Assembly: GCF_004001325.1 (NCBI RefSeq)
Contig: NZ_AP018723.1
Coordinates: 1-64,000, forward strand
Direction: 5' to 3'
Length of the DNA stretch: 64,000 nucleotides
Origin: Thiomicrorhabdus aquaedulcis
GTDB taxonomy: Bacteria; Pseudomonadota; Gammaproteobacteria; Thiomicrospirales; Thiomicrospiraceae
Position 1 is the stretch's first letter, and each line of letters opens with the position of its first letter. A model generated the notes under the pieces. It did no database searches. It saw only the letters and a program-made list of their open reading frames with translations, and was not told the DNA's origin. This document shows, in pieces, positions 50,364-60,132 of the stretch. The position numbers were made by a program, and so were the translations under genes.

Positions 50364-50909
50364 GTGAACAGCCAATCCAAAATCATTAATTCCGACTGGG
50401 AAGACGGGGAGGAGTTTTTGAGTAAAAAGCTAAATGAAGAAACCACTATTGAGCAAAATTACTACAAGGGTCGCGAACACTTGTTTACTAAAAAACACTT
50501 ATCAGCAAAGGAACAAGAGGTTTTTATTAACCGTACACATTATTCAGAAGAGCCGCTTGATAAAGAATACTACAAAGGCCGTGAACACTTAATAATCAAA
50601 GAGCATGGACAATCCTATGCTGGAGGTGATGGCTTTTTTTCACGCAATAAAAAAGTTTTAGCAATCTCTGGAGTGGCGTCAGTCATTTTTGCTGCTATCT
50701 TAGGTGAAATGGGAGTTTCAATTCTTTTAATGTTCGTTATTTCTATCATTTTAATGGTTAATGATTGGCGTTACTTTCCCAAAGGAGGCGCAAGTGGAGG
50801 CACTTCAAGCAGTAGCAGAAAAAAAGTTTTTTTCGGTGATGATATTTACGACCCAACCGTTAATTCAAGCCTCTCTACGAAAGTTTTTAATGACGACATG
50901 TTTAAATGA
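50364..50909 (+). CDS. Two-helix membrane protein, copy 1 of a duplicated family
   Basis: 181 residues from GTG 50364 (TGAGGAG upstream). The N-terminus MNSQSKIINSDWEDGEEFLS is shared with the next gene. Two copies of a YYKGREHL motif (about residues 33 and 71) precede two membrane helices (about 96-130), followed by a polar Ser-rich C-terminus. No family recognised. Confidence 0.6.
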   Translation: MNSQSKIINSDWEDGEEFLSKKLNEETTIEQNYYKGREHLFTKKHLSAKEQEVFINRTHYSEEPLDKEYYKGREHLIIKEHGQSYAGGDGFFSRNKKVLAISGVASVIFAAILGEMGVSILLMFVISIILMVNDWRYFPKGGASGGTSSSSRKKVFFGDDIYDPTVNSSLSTKVFNDDMFK

Positions 50910-50914
50910 CCGTC

Positions 50915-51337
50915 ATGAACAGCCAATCCAAAATCATTAATTCCGACTGGGAAGATGGGGCAGAATTCCTTAGTAAAAAGGATAATGAAGAAGTTTACGT
51001 TGAGCCTATTACTGCATCTGGTCAACAAGTTAAGTCTACCCCTCACAACGAGATTCTTTTTGCTTTTCTTGCGGTATCAGTGTCAATAATTATCGCTTTA
51101 ATTAGTGAAGATGTAATTGACCCCATTTTGGGTTTTATAGTGATTCTTGTCGATATTGCGATTGTAACCTGGATTGCTTTTAGCAATAAAAATATAACAA
51201 ACAACCAAGGCTCTTCTCAAAAAAATAACAGTCAAAAAAGAAGACCAGGGATTTATAGCGACGAAAATCTTATGTTAGGCGAACGCGACATTGACAGTAT
51301 TGAAGGAATGTTTAACCGAAGTATGCGGGGTGACTAA
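50915..51337 (+). CDS. Two-helix membrane protein, copy 2
   Basis: 140 residues from ATG 50915; ATG 50906 (overlapping the previous stop as ATGA) is possible. N-terminal 17 residues nearly identical to copy 1, then it diverges: no YYKGREHL repeats, two membrane helices (about 47-90) and a basic tail. Either a paralogue that lost a region, or a gene reusing a common localisation or regulatory N-terminus. Confidence 0.6.
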   Translation: MNSQSKIINSDWEDGAEFLSKKDNEEVYVEPITASGQQVKSTPHNEILFAFLAVSVSIIIALISEDVIDPILGFIVILVDIAIVTWIAFSNKNITNNQGSSQKNNSQKRRPGIYSDENLMLGERDIDSIEGMFNRSMRGD

Positions 51338-51339
51338 CT

Positions 51340-51405
51340 GTGAACAGCCAATCCAAGATTAGTAAAGATTCTAAAGGCCGCGTTAGCGGCCTTTTACTTA
51401 TTTAA
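51340..51405 (+). pseudogene. Truncated third copy of the MNSQSKI start
   Basis: GTGAACAGCCAATCC repeats the start of the two genes before it, then the frame ends after 21 codons inside the terminator at 51373. Likely a remnant of a third copy, or the end of a tandem duplication. Confidence 0.45.
51373..51397 (+). terminator. Terminator between the convergent small-gene unit and traG
   Basis: AAGGCCGC (51374-51381) pairs with GCGGCCTT (51386-51393), loop GTTA, followed by TTTT. It lies just right of the traG stop and may serve both directions. Confidence 0.75.
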
Positions 51406-54400
51406 GTTTTTGTGCTTTTGTTTTCGGTTCGGACTGGGATTTTTGGTATCTCTACCGATGCACTACTTTTGTTGGTTGTGCTTAACGGGTTAGTGAAGTT
51501 AAAGTCGCCTTGTGGCGCATTGTTTGCCGGAGTTTGCACGGCCTGAGGCTGGCTCGCAGGTGCGGCTGTATCAGTCGTTGCATTATTTACCGGCGCATTA
51601 TTTACCGGCGCATTGTTTACCGGAGTTTGCACGGCCTGAGGCTGGCTCGCAGGTGCGGCTCGTAGAACTGGTACATCACCGCTCGTATCAACGCGACTAA
51701 TTTCAGGTGGGTTATCCTTGAAAGGTGCGGCTGCTCTTTGGCTTTCGACAGAAAAAGGCGTACCAGCTATTCCAGCTCCAGGTGAGGTGTGGTTAGGGTT
51801 TGCACTGTCCCGTTGGTCGCTAAATTCATTAAACTTTTTAACAGCCCCGTGTGGGTCATTGACAACTTGCATTACTCCCTTGCCTGCCTCAGTAAAAGTC
51901 TGGGCTAAAGAATTAATGCCTAAAAATTCAGCGGCACGACTAGCCCCAGGAACGTTTTTAAAAGTATCTACAATGCTTGCGCCACCATTAACAGCCACTC
52001 GACCGTTTTGGCTATAATCAACACGGAGACTTCCATATTCATCAATCCTAGTTTTATCTAGGTCTTTTACATTTTTGTCATCTTTAATTTCCTGGCGCGT
52101 ACCCTCTAATTTGCGAGTAGTTATATTAGATTCAGCATTTGTGGCGTTTTCATGGAGTTGCTTTTGGCCTGCAACCCATTGCTCATTTGCCTTTAATTCC
52201 CCAGCCGTAGCTGCTTGTTTACCACCTACCGTGTCAATAAACCCACCCGCGTTTACAAGTCCTTGATATTCACCTCTCGCAGTTAATACCTTTTCTTGAT
52301 TCTCATTGTGTGCCGCGACTACATTTCCTTGAGATGGAACATCTCCAATATTTTTACCAGTTGGGTTGACTGAGTATTGTGACATGTAGTTCTCGTGAGC
52401 TGTATTAAACCTAGCCATATGATTGGCTTCAGCGTTTGCATCACCTCTGTTTCTTGCTTCCATTGCCTGAGCAAGGTAAGCCGAACCCTCTGCTCCTAAA
52501 GCAAACCTTTTACCCGCTTCGTTCATTGAGCTAAAGGGTATTGCAGCACCCATATCATACATAGCCTGAACCACTTTTTCTTCTGCTTTCGTCATTTTCT
52601 CTTTGTGTGACTCTGCTTTCTCAAGTTCGGCTTGTTCAGCTTGTTTATAGCCTTCTGAACGTTCTCTGCCCGCCTTTAACTCCGTTCTTGCTTCGTTGCT
52701 TACGCCTAATTTTTGCTGAACGTTATCACTTTCAGATGTTTGTTGCATAATGGTTGCGACGTTGTTTAGGCTGCTTTTATCAATGCTTTTTAGTCCCTCT
52801 GTAGCTTCTGCAATGGCTTGCGAGCTGTATTTTTTTCCAAGATTAGCTTGTGCTTGCGCTAAGAAACCAGCCTCCGTAGATAGACCAATCCCACCTTTAG
52901 CCCCAAGAGCTGCCACCAGTTCCGCACCCTCTCCTTGACCGACCTTCCCGCTTCTTTCCAATCCCTTTGCAATCTCATCCATTTTGCTGAAAGCTTGCTG
53001 CGTTCCTTTATCGTATTTGTTTCCAAAGGCTTCATTCCACTCTTTACCACCACCGGCGGCTTTAGAAATTAGACCCGCATCCCCGAAAGACGACCCGACC
53101 TCAAAATTAGCTTGAGTCGAAGATTTCTGCGCGGCTTTTATGGATTTATCATATTCTGCTGAATAGCCATTTCTTTCAGATACAGCGGAAGTAAGGTTAA
53201 ACGGAGCACCACTGTTTTGTGCTCTCGTTGTATCAAGGAACTGCCCTCCTTTTTCCGTGGTGGTAATTTGATTGCCCATTCCATCCATTCTTACATTCGG
53301 GCCATTATTAACGCTTGGTTGCATGTCGTGTTTAAACGCGCTCATGCTGTCAATAGATTTGTTATCCATAGACATATTACCCAATGAAAGATTTCCATTG
53401 GCCACTTCTCTAGCAGAAGCGCCTGCATTGCTTTCTAACGGCTTGGTCGCTCCACCTACAAAAGATGTCATCGCCATTTCACCGCCTTTAACAATTGCAT
53501 AAGCAATCATAGGGATAGATACCGCAAGCATTCCTGCAATATCAGCACTGCCTAAAATGCTTTGCTGTAACCCGGCAGAATCCCAGGCATTAAGCTCTTT
53601 CCCAGCAACCGCCCTGGCGACAAGTTCTTTCGCGTTGTACGAACTAACCATGAAATTCATTACCGCGTAAAGCGGTGCCCAAAGCTGAATCCAAAGTAGA
53701 CTAATAAAATAAGACTTAACAACCACCAGGCCTTTTGTACCGCCAACAATAATCATCAAAAGGATGATTGGGAAAACGGCGTACAACACAACCTCAATAA
53801 CATTGCGTAATTTTGGAATGGCACTTTGTGCCACGTTATACAGCACGCCGTAATTCATTTTTGCCCCGGCTTCTGTCATTGCCGACGCTAGGACAACACC
53901 TGAATTGGCGTTTGTGTCAAAAAATGTGTTCGATAAAACTTTCTGTTTAATGATGTCCGTCGCACTGGCGGACACATTAAGGTAATAACCGTAAGAGCCG
54001 GTCATTGCCGATTGCAAGCTTGCATTAGCCAAGGCAGTGGCTTTATCTGGATAGAGTTTACTGCCTAGTCGGGAAACCACTTCATTACTGGCGTTGTTTA
54101 ACATTGCCGGTAGTCTGGATGTGTACGCCTCCACACAGTTCACGGGAGCGCCATCTGGAGCACCGCTTGCATTATAAAGCTGGACGTACAGTGAGGGGTT
54201 TACGTTGCTTAATTGTGCCCACATATCAGGCTCTTTTAGCACATCGTTTATAAGTATTTGGCCAGTGTCAAACTCTGGAAAAACGCATTTATCAAAAAAT
54301 CCACTCATGTTCATTCTGAAAGAGATGTTTTCGCTTCGGGCGTTTTCCGCCTCCATTAAAACCTTCTCGCCAAACAGCAATCCGTTATTTTGGAACGCGA

Positions 54401-54803
54401 CGCCTTCCAGTGCATAGGCCGGAACAATGACTTGCATCGTCGTTTCATACGAAGTCGTCAACCAATCTCCTATTTTACTTGTAACGTGGCCAAAGACCGC
54501 AATGGAAAGCGGAACATTGGTCACAATGGATGCGCCGGTTGTACCCGTCCTGTCAATAAGAGCAACGTCGGCTTTGGGAACAAAAAATACAAAGTACAGG
54601 AACAAGGATACGATAAACCATCTAAAGCCGGCCACCAGGTCTTGAACCCCGGTAAGCACAGCCACCGCAGCGCCCGCTAAACCAAAAAGCAATGCGGCAC
54701 CAAGCAACGTCGAAAAGTTATCGGTGTTGGTTATCATGGCAATCGCTTCAAAAACGCCTCGGAGTTCTTGAATGTTCCAGTACGAGTATATTTCCCAAAT
54801 CAT
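51402..54803 (-). CDS. traG: TraG, F-type mating-pair stabilisation protein
   Basis: 1133 residues. The N-terminal 450 residues are the TraG_N membrane region with several helices (MIWEIYSYWNIQELRGVFEA..., LVAGFRWFIVSLFLYFVFFV, and the block around IVVKSYFISLLWIQLWAPLYAVMNF). The C-terminal two thirds are hydrophilic and variable, with a Pro/Asn/Ala repeat (PVNNAPVNNAP...) near the end. F TraG works in mating-pair stabilisation and its periplasmic tail in entry exclusion. Starts nine bases after traH. Confidence 0.93.
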   Translation of the reverse strand: MIWEIYSYWNIQELRGVFEAIAMITNTDNFSTLLGAALLFGLAGAAVAVLTGVQDLVAGFRWFIVSLFLYFVFFVPKADVALIDRTGTTGASIVTNVPLSIAVFGHVTSKIGDWLTTSYETTMQVIVPAYALEGVAFQNNGLLFGEKVLMEAENARSENISFRMNMSGFFDKCVFPEFDTGQILINDVLKEPDMWAQLSNVNPSLYVQLYNASGAPDGAPVNCVEAYTSRLPAMLNNASNEVVSRLGSKLYPDKATALANASLQSAMTGSYGYYLNVSASATDIIKQKVLSNTFFDTNANSGVVLASAMTEAGAKMNYGVLYNVAQSAIPKLRNVIEVVLYAVFPIILLMIIVGGTKGLVVVKSYFISLLWIQLWAPLYAVMNFMVSSYNAKELVARAVAGKELNAWDSAGLQQSILGSADIAGMLAVSIPMIAYAIVKGGEMAMTSFVGGATKPLESNAGASAREVANGNLSLGNMSMDNKSIDSMSAFKHDMQPSVNNGPNVRMDGMGNQITTTEKGGQFLDTTRAQNSGAPFNLTSAVSERNGYSAEYDKSIKAAQKSSTQANFEVGSSFGDAGLISKAAGGGKEWNEAFGNKYDKGTQQAFSKMDEIAKGLERSGKVGQGEGAELVAALGAKGGIGLSTEAGFLAQAQANLGKKYSSQAIAEATEGLKSIDKSSLNNVATIMQQTSESDNVQQKLGVSNEARTELKAGRERSEGYKQAEQAELEKAESHKEKMTKAEEKVVQAMYDMGAAIPFSSMNEAGKRFALGAEGSAYLAQAMEARNRGDANAEANHMARFNTAHENYMSQYSVNPTGKNIGDVPSQGNVVAAHNENQEKVLTARGEYQGLVNAGGFIDTVGGKQAATAGELKANEQWVAGQKQLHENATNAESNITTRKLEGTRQEIKDDKNVKDLDKTRIDEYGSLRVDYSQNGRVAVNGGASIVDTFKNVPGASRAAEFLGINSLAQTFTEAGKGVMQVVNDPHGAVKKFNEFSDQRDSANPNHTSPGAGIAGTPFSVESQRAAAPFKDNPPEISRVDTSGDVPVLRAAPASQPQAVQTPVNNAPVNNAPVNNATTDTAAPASQPQAVQTPANNAPQGDFNFTNPLSTTNKSSASVEIPKIPVRTENKSTKT

Positions 54804-54812
54804 CTTTTTTTC

Positions 54813-56255
54813 CTATCGAGTTCTATTGATGGCGAATAATTGTTGAGCGGTACGCTCTTTCACGCTTTTAACTTCAAATTCGAGAGATTGCTTGGCGGTC
54901 GTATAGGTACTGAACCTAACCATTGCTTCTTGCATACCCCTGTCAACTTCTGAATTTACCCGGTAAATCTCTGCTTCAAGCTGTTTAACCGCTAACTGAA
55001 TACCTTCGTTTTTGGCTTTACCTGTGGCTTGCAGAGCAACATGGACGCTTTTTAGGGTTCTTTTTAGTAATCCCGCTGTGTATGCAAGAGCAATAACTTC
55101 TTCTGCCGCATTTAAAGTACCTAGCACTCCACCTGTACGGTATTCCGACTCCATCATTGTCCATACGGGTAGAAAACTCATGTTGACCACCTCATAGTCG
55201 TCTAACGTTACGCCGCCAGAACGATTCATAATTTTTTCTTGAGTCTTCTGCATTTTCTCGTGAATAATGTTTCGCAACGATTTGATTCTGACTGTTTGAC
55301 CAGTGTTGCTCACCGTTTTACAAGTCTGTACATCACTGCATGTGTAAATTGGCAGCACTACTTGACTGCTGGGGTCTGTCCCCATAAACGCTTCTAGCGG
55401 GCTAAGAAACATGGGGAGTTCATGCGCCGCTTCTGGCATGGGCGTGTCCCCGCTGCCGTCTTTGATGATGACCGTACCAACAAGAGCCTGGATGATATGC
55501 TTCTCATCATTTGACAAGCCACCACCGTTTGTTGTGACTTTATCCATTGCTCGCCATAAAAGGTTGCCAGGACTTACCCAAAACTTCTCATCCTCGGACA
55601 AGGGTGATGAACTCCCAATGAGAGAATCCTTTGTTTTCGTCACTTCTTTCGGGTCTTTATCAAAAGACTCTTTTATCCCTGACCAATCTTGCGCTACCCC
55701 TAGAACATTCGACCCCATTTCTTTCATGTCGTTAAAAAAACCGTTTTGAAGTGAGCCATTTTGACCCGCTAAAACAATCCCTTTTGCAGCCTCACAGGAG
55801 TTCACGTTCAGCGCATTGATTTTATTAGCCATGTCCTGAAAATACTTTAGAACCGCGCCCAACTGGGGCGCAACGCTGTCCATTGCAAGCTGGAAAACGG
55901 CTCCCGCCGCGTTGTTACCAATGTTTTGAAGCATCTGTACTAATTGTTCGGAGTTGATAAAGCTGAAGCTACCCGCAAAAGCATCAATCCCGCCGCAACT
56001 CGCAGACAATCTCGGTGGGTCAAACGTGGCCAACTGGTAATTTTTTTGAGGAATTCGCACGGTCAAACTGCCGCCCGTTATGTAGTTACGCGTCTGTCCC
56101 TGAAAGGTGTTTGCACCGCTTGCATTACCGTACACGCCCACTTCATTAAAGAAAGACTGCATATCTGATAAGCTTGCATGAGCGGACGTGCTAACCGTCA
56201 TAGCCAGAGCCATCCCAACGAGAAGTTTGTTAAGTTTTACAATAGGGGTTTTCAT
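54813..56255 (-). CDS. traH: TraH, F-type conjugation protein
   Basis: 480 residues from ATG 56255, which overlaps the traF stop (TGATG). Signal peptide (about 1-28, ...VSTSAHAS), then the TraH blocks: SDMQSFFNEVGVYGNASGAN, AFAGSFSFINSEQLVQMLQN, NSCEAAKGIV, LSPLEAFMGTDPSSQVVLPI and a coiled C-terminus. Periplasmic/outer-membrane associated protein of F-pilus assembly. Confidence 0.95.
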   Translation of the reverse strand: MKTPIVKLNKLLVGMALAMTVSTSAHASLSDMQSFFNEVGVYGNASGANTFQGQTRNYITGGSLTVRIPQKNYQLATFDPPRLSASCGGIDAFAGSFSFINSEQLVQMLQNIGNNAAGAVFQLAMDSVAPQLGAVLKYFQDMANKINALNVNSCEAAKGIVLAGQNGSLQNGFFNDMKEMGSNVLGVAQDWSGIKESFDKDPKEVTKTKDSLIGSSSPLSEDEKFWVSPGNLLWRAMDKVTTNGGGLSNDEKHIIQALVGTVIIKDGSGDTPMPEAAHELPMFLSPLEAFMGTDPSSQVVLPIYTCSDVQTCKTVSNTGQTVRIKSLRNIIHEKMQKTQEKIMNRSGGVTLDDYEVVNMSFLPVWTMMESEYRTGGVLGTLNAAEEVIALAYTAGLLKRTLKSVHVALQATGKAKNEGIQLAVKQLEAEIYRVNSEVDRGMQEAMVRFSTYTTAKQSLEFEVKSVKERTAQQLFAINRTR

Positions 56256-57076
56256 CAAAAATTGTCTCCAGGCTTGGTGGCGGTTAGAACGTAAATACGC
56301 TTTTCGAGTTCTTGAACAGAGACCCAGCCGGTAGCAATAGGCTGAATATCTTTGGTTTTTGTATTGATTAACATAATAGTGGGGGTTTGAGTCACGCCAA
56401 GATTTGCGGCTTGCCCTGTATCGACTTGACTGTTAGGGAATTTATCCACTAAAACGCCGTCTACTGAAATCGACATAACATCCATCTTGCTTCTCTCAGC
56501 GAGAAGTTTGACTGGGAACTCCATCTGGTGACAGTAATCACAATCGCTACGATAAAAAAAGAAGAGGCCGTATCCCTGCTCTTTTAAGCTTTCAAGGTTA
56601 GAATCTTGTTTTTGAATGTTTGTTCGGTTATTAACCGCTTTGGCCATTTGTGCCGTCGGGAATTTTTGCGAGTAATCAAGCTCTGGATTTACCCATTGAA
56701 CACGCTTCCAGTTATCAGCAAACACCGCCGCTTTAGTGGTGACATCGTTTTGAAACTGTATGTAGTTGTAGATATTCTCTTCGCTTGGATTAACGTAAGC
56801 GATTTGAAGTAACTCTTGAAGCCTGGCTTGAATGCGTGCGAACTCAGAGATTTCAGGCGCTTTAACCTCTGCTGGCGGAGCTTCTTTTGGCGGAGCGGGT
56901 TCGGGTTTTTTCTCAATGATAGGAGGCAGTGCAACCTCTTCCTCGCAGTACCAGTTAAACTTTTCTTTGCCTTCGCACTGGAACGCCGATTTATAATCTA
57001 CCCGCGAATCCGTGCTGGCTTGAGCGCCCGCTCCCACTAAGAATAAAGTTGTAAAAACAAAGAGCGGTTTTAGCAT
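56255..57076 (-). CDS. traF: TraF, thioredoxin-like conjugation protein
   Basis: 273 residues with a signal peptide (MLKPLFVFTTLFLVGAGAQA). C-terminal thioredoxin-like domain with GLFFFYRSDCDYCHQMEFPV: here the active-site CDYC is present, whereas F plasmid TraF lacks it, so this one may be redox-active. The Pro/Ala-rich linker (about 50-70) follows the N-terminal region. Between trbI and traH. Confidence 0.92.
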   Translation of the reverse strand: MLKPLFVFTTLFLVGAGAQASTDSRVDYKSAFQCEGKEKFNWYCEEEVALPPIIEKKPEPAPPKEAPPAEVKAPEISEFARIQARLQELLQIAYVNPSEENIYNYIQFQNDVTTKAAVFADNWKRVQWVNPELDYSQKFPTAQMAKAVNNRTNIQKQDSNLESLKEQGYGLFFFYRSDCDYCHQMEFPVKLLAERSKMDVMSISVDGVLVDKFPNSQVDTGQAANLGVTQTPTIMLINTKTKDIQPIATGWVSVQELEKRIYVLTATKPGDNF

Positions 57077-57105
57077 TGTTATATCCAGATAAGTTTTTGC
57101 GTTTC

Positions 57106-57471
57106 TTATTTAAGACCCGCTTCAATTTCGTACTGCTTGTTTAGGTCAACCGCATCACCGAACACAATGTCAGCTCGGTTAAACACCACACAAGGCGCAG
57201 CACAATGTGCTTCCAATCTTGTTGCGAGCCAGTCTTCAATGTTCATTCGACCTTTGGCCACGATTTGCTTCACTTCATCTTGGTCAGTGACGACTTCAAG
57301 CTGTTTTAGTGTGGTGAAGCTAATCGCCTTTTCAATATCAAGAACAGCGTAGTTGTGTCGTGGCGCATCTTCTTTGGTAAGTGCGTTGTAGGCAAACCCG
57401 CCCGCTATTCCAAACCCTAATGCTAAGGCAATTGTAAGTATCGTATTTGTCGGATTAATAGTATTTTTCAT
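57106..57471 (-). CDS. trbI: TrbI-like F-type conjugation protein
   Basis: 121 residues from ATG 57471; a GTG at 57480 overlapping the traC stop is possible. One membrane helix (TILTIALALGFGIAGGFAYN) and a periplasmic domain of the TrbI F-type kind (AVLDIEKAISFTTLKQLE... ending VVFNRADIVFGDAVDLNKQY). TrbI influences pilus length. Lies between traC and traF; in F it sits between traC and traW, so position fits partly. Confidence 0.65.
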   Translation of the reverse strand: MKNTINPTNTILTIALALGFGIAGGFAYNALTKEDAPRHNYAVLDIEKAISFTTLKQLEVVTDQDEVKQIVAKGRMNIEDWLATRLEAHCAAPCVVFNRADIVFGDAVDLNKQYEIEAGLK

Positions 57472-57476
57472 CGCGT

Positions 57477-60115
57477 TCACTCATATTTAATTGGTTTAAT
57501 GACTGGGAAATTAAAATCGACCATTGTTCGGTCAATCGACTCAACGATGGTATAACCCTGTTCTTTATAGCCTTGAACACGCTTAAAATGCTCCTGTTTA
57601 GACGAAAAGAGTACCTGTTTAAAGGGGTCTGCAATAAAACGCACCAGGCCTGAGCCGTCTGGGTAGTTGATAAACACTTCCGAAAACATTCCTGAGACCG
57701 TTTTCAGGTCTTTAATGGTGCGTTTTTTAAACGGGTCACTTGCAATGTTAAGCGTGTTGTTTTTCTCCATTGCAACAATAGACTCTTCTTTTTGTCGAAG
57801 CGTTAGTGTCCAGTCCGCGTTTTTTAGAGCCGCTTCTGCGCCGCCTTTGTAATCCTCATAAGACTGAGTAGCTGTTCCAAACGCACCACCGTATTTACGT
57901 GCTCGACGATAACCAGTTTCAATAAACTCATCGGTTGAACCACCGCCCATAAGTGACCAGGCCTCGTCTATTAACACCACTTTTTTACGGTCTCTAGTGA
58001 GGTACATTTCTTGAGAAATTCGATACATCATAATCATCAAGATAACGCTTTGAAGATGCTTTTTACTTTTGAGTTCTTCTAGTTCCAGCACCGTGAAATC
58101 GTTCTTGAATGTGATATTAGCGTCACCGTCGAAATACTTGCCGTAAGCACCTTCTCTTGTCCAAGGGAACAGCATTACCCCCAAATCCGTTTTACGTTTA
58201 TCGTTTTCAACACCGTCAATATTGGTTAAAAAGTAGCTGGCCAGGTCAGTAAGCGTCATCTTGTTACCAAGCGTCTTGTAAACGCAGGTAATCCCTTGCT
58301 CAAGCGTTGATTTCTCCCATGAAGAGAGTTCAATATCAGGTGACATCATTTGGCCAATTAACGGCTTAAGCATGTCCATTTCATCGTCAATATCTTGTAT
58401 GTGGGTGAATGGGTTGACAATGATATTGGCGCTCTCGGTAAATTCGATAAATTCACCATCAATGAGGCGGCAGATATTCTCGTACCCGCGTCCTACGTCG
58501 ATTACCCATACCTTTGCGCCAGTGGCTCTGTAAGAGAGTAAAACCTCCTGTGTTACGAATGTTTTACCCGAACCAGACGCGCCAACAATCGCAAAGTTAA
58601 AGTTCCCCGCTTCGTTGTCAAAAAATCTAACGTGGTCAATTGCCCGCGTCTCCCGACAAACGACATAACCGGTGTTTTCGTACCTTTCCACTCTGCAAGG
58701 CAAGGAGATAAAGACACGGCGTTCTGGCTAAACTTAGTTGAGAAGCGGTGCATTTTATTCAGGTCTTCAATCATTGAGCTGGTAAGCGCCATTGGCATTG
58801 ACGATAAAAACGAAACAAGCTGTTGATAGCGGTCGTCCGCTAATCTAAAACCTTTAGAACGCCAAATAGCCATTACATCGGACTTGGCTTTTGCCGCGTC
58901 TTTCTTTTTCGTGATAAGCGTAATGTTTGTTGCCATCTTGATGAGGGTTCCACCGTCTTCAATCGAAGATAGGGCGTGCTTCCACTCCATCGCCTCTTCT
59001 CCTAGTTGAGGGTCAAGCTTGGCCATGTAGCCTTCTGTTTTACGAACAGAGGTCGCAGTCTTCAGTGTTGCTCTTGTCCGCATCGAGTCATAGTCTTGCA
59101 CCACGGCGGACGTTGTAATCATAAAAGGGCACGGGTAAGCGAGTGAGCTTTGGAAAAAATCCCCAACCAAAGAAGACGTCTCGGCCAAGTGGAAGTGGCG
59201 CGGGTACTGAGCTACAGATAGCTGAATAATGGCCGTTTCTTCTTTTGACATGGAGTTTTGCAACAAAATATTGTTTTTAGTAACGGTGTACTCTTGCTCT
59301 CTTGAGACCATTTGTTTACGAATTTTTTCTTGCGGTTCATAGTTTTTAAACAGCTTGCTGGCTGGGTGAAACACTCTTGAGTGGTCAAGAAAGTCCGATA
59401 CAAAATTGATTAAATCATTAGGCTTCCACGCAAAAGTGCCAAACCCAGCAGAGTTTAAAGTGGATTTGATTTGGTCGCGTAAAAGCAAGGCTTCTGTCAC
59501 GTCGGCCTCATTCTTGTAATTGAACGGCGTTGCAACCGATACAATCAGCCTAAAATCTCTTATCAAGAGATTGTTGCCGTCAGGAAATAGAGACTTACCA
59601 ATCCCATGAAGATAATAGTCAATCGTTCTGCGCGACATTGTTTGATAAATGTTTGTATTGCGCTTTTCGTGAGACTCTTTTTTAATGCCTAGCGTGCTAT
59701 CGCTATAACGCTTTCTTGATAGTTCTTTTAAGGGCGGCATAATGTCAGAGGAGGCGTACAAGTGGATGCTAATCGAACTCCCTGTAGGCGCTTGCAGGTA
59801 CAAAGACTGCAAAATGCTTTCCATTGAGTCGTTAGCACCGGTCTGAGGGTTGGCCTCCAGCGTAAAACCAAGAAAACCTTTTTTAGTGGTGGATTTTGAT
59901 TCTTTGCTTAAGCTGTCACCGCCGTCTAAAATGAATAGGTCAGCCGAATCATGCCATCCCAAGTAAGGCAGTAGTGAGCTAAAGCTGTCTGTGTGAAATG
60001 AGTTTTTATACTCTTCGCGAGCTTTTAAATCCTCGTCCACTCCTAGTAAGATTTTAAAGCTTTGTAAAATCTCCCCGCCTTGTTGCTTGGCCATTTCTAC
60101 GACTTTTTCTATCAT
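57477..60115 (-). CDS. traC: TraC, F-type conjugation ATPase (one frameshift)
   Basis: VirB4-family ATPase that drives pilus assembly. The N-terminal frame (58553-60115: MIEKVVEMAKQQGGEILQSF..., FLGFTLEANPQTGAN, LSPCLAEWKG) and the C-terminal frame (57477-58703: IVGASGSGKTFVTQEV Walker A, VVLIDEAWSLMGGGSTDEFI Walker B, GTATQSYEDY) overlap and read through only if the A-run 58620-58625 (six) is really seven, joining ...QLTTLDF to FDNEAGNFNFAIVGASGSGKT. Combined length about 880 residues, normal for TraC. Lies downstream of traV. Confidence 0.93.
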
Positions 60116-60132
60116 TTTTTTTACGCCTTAAA

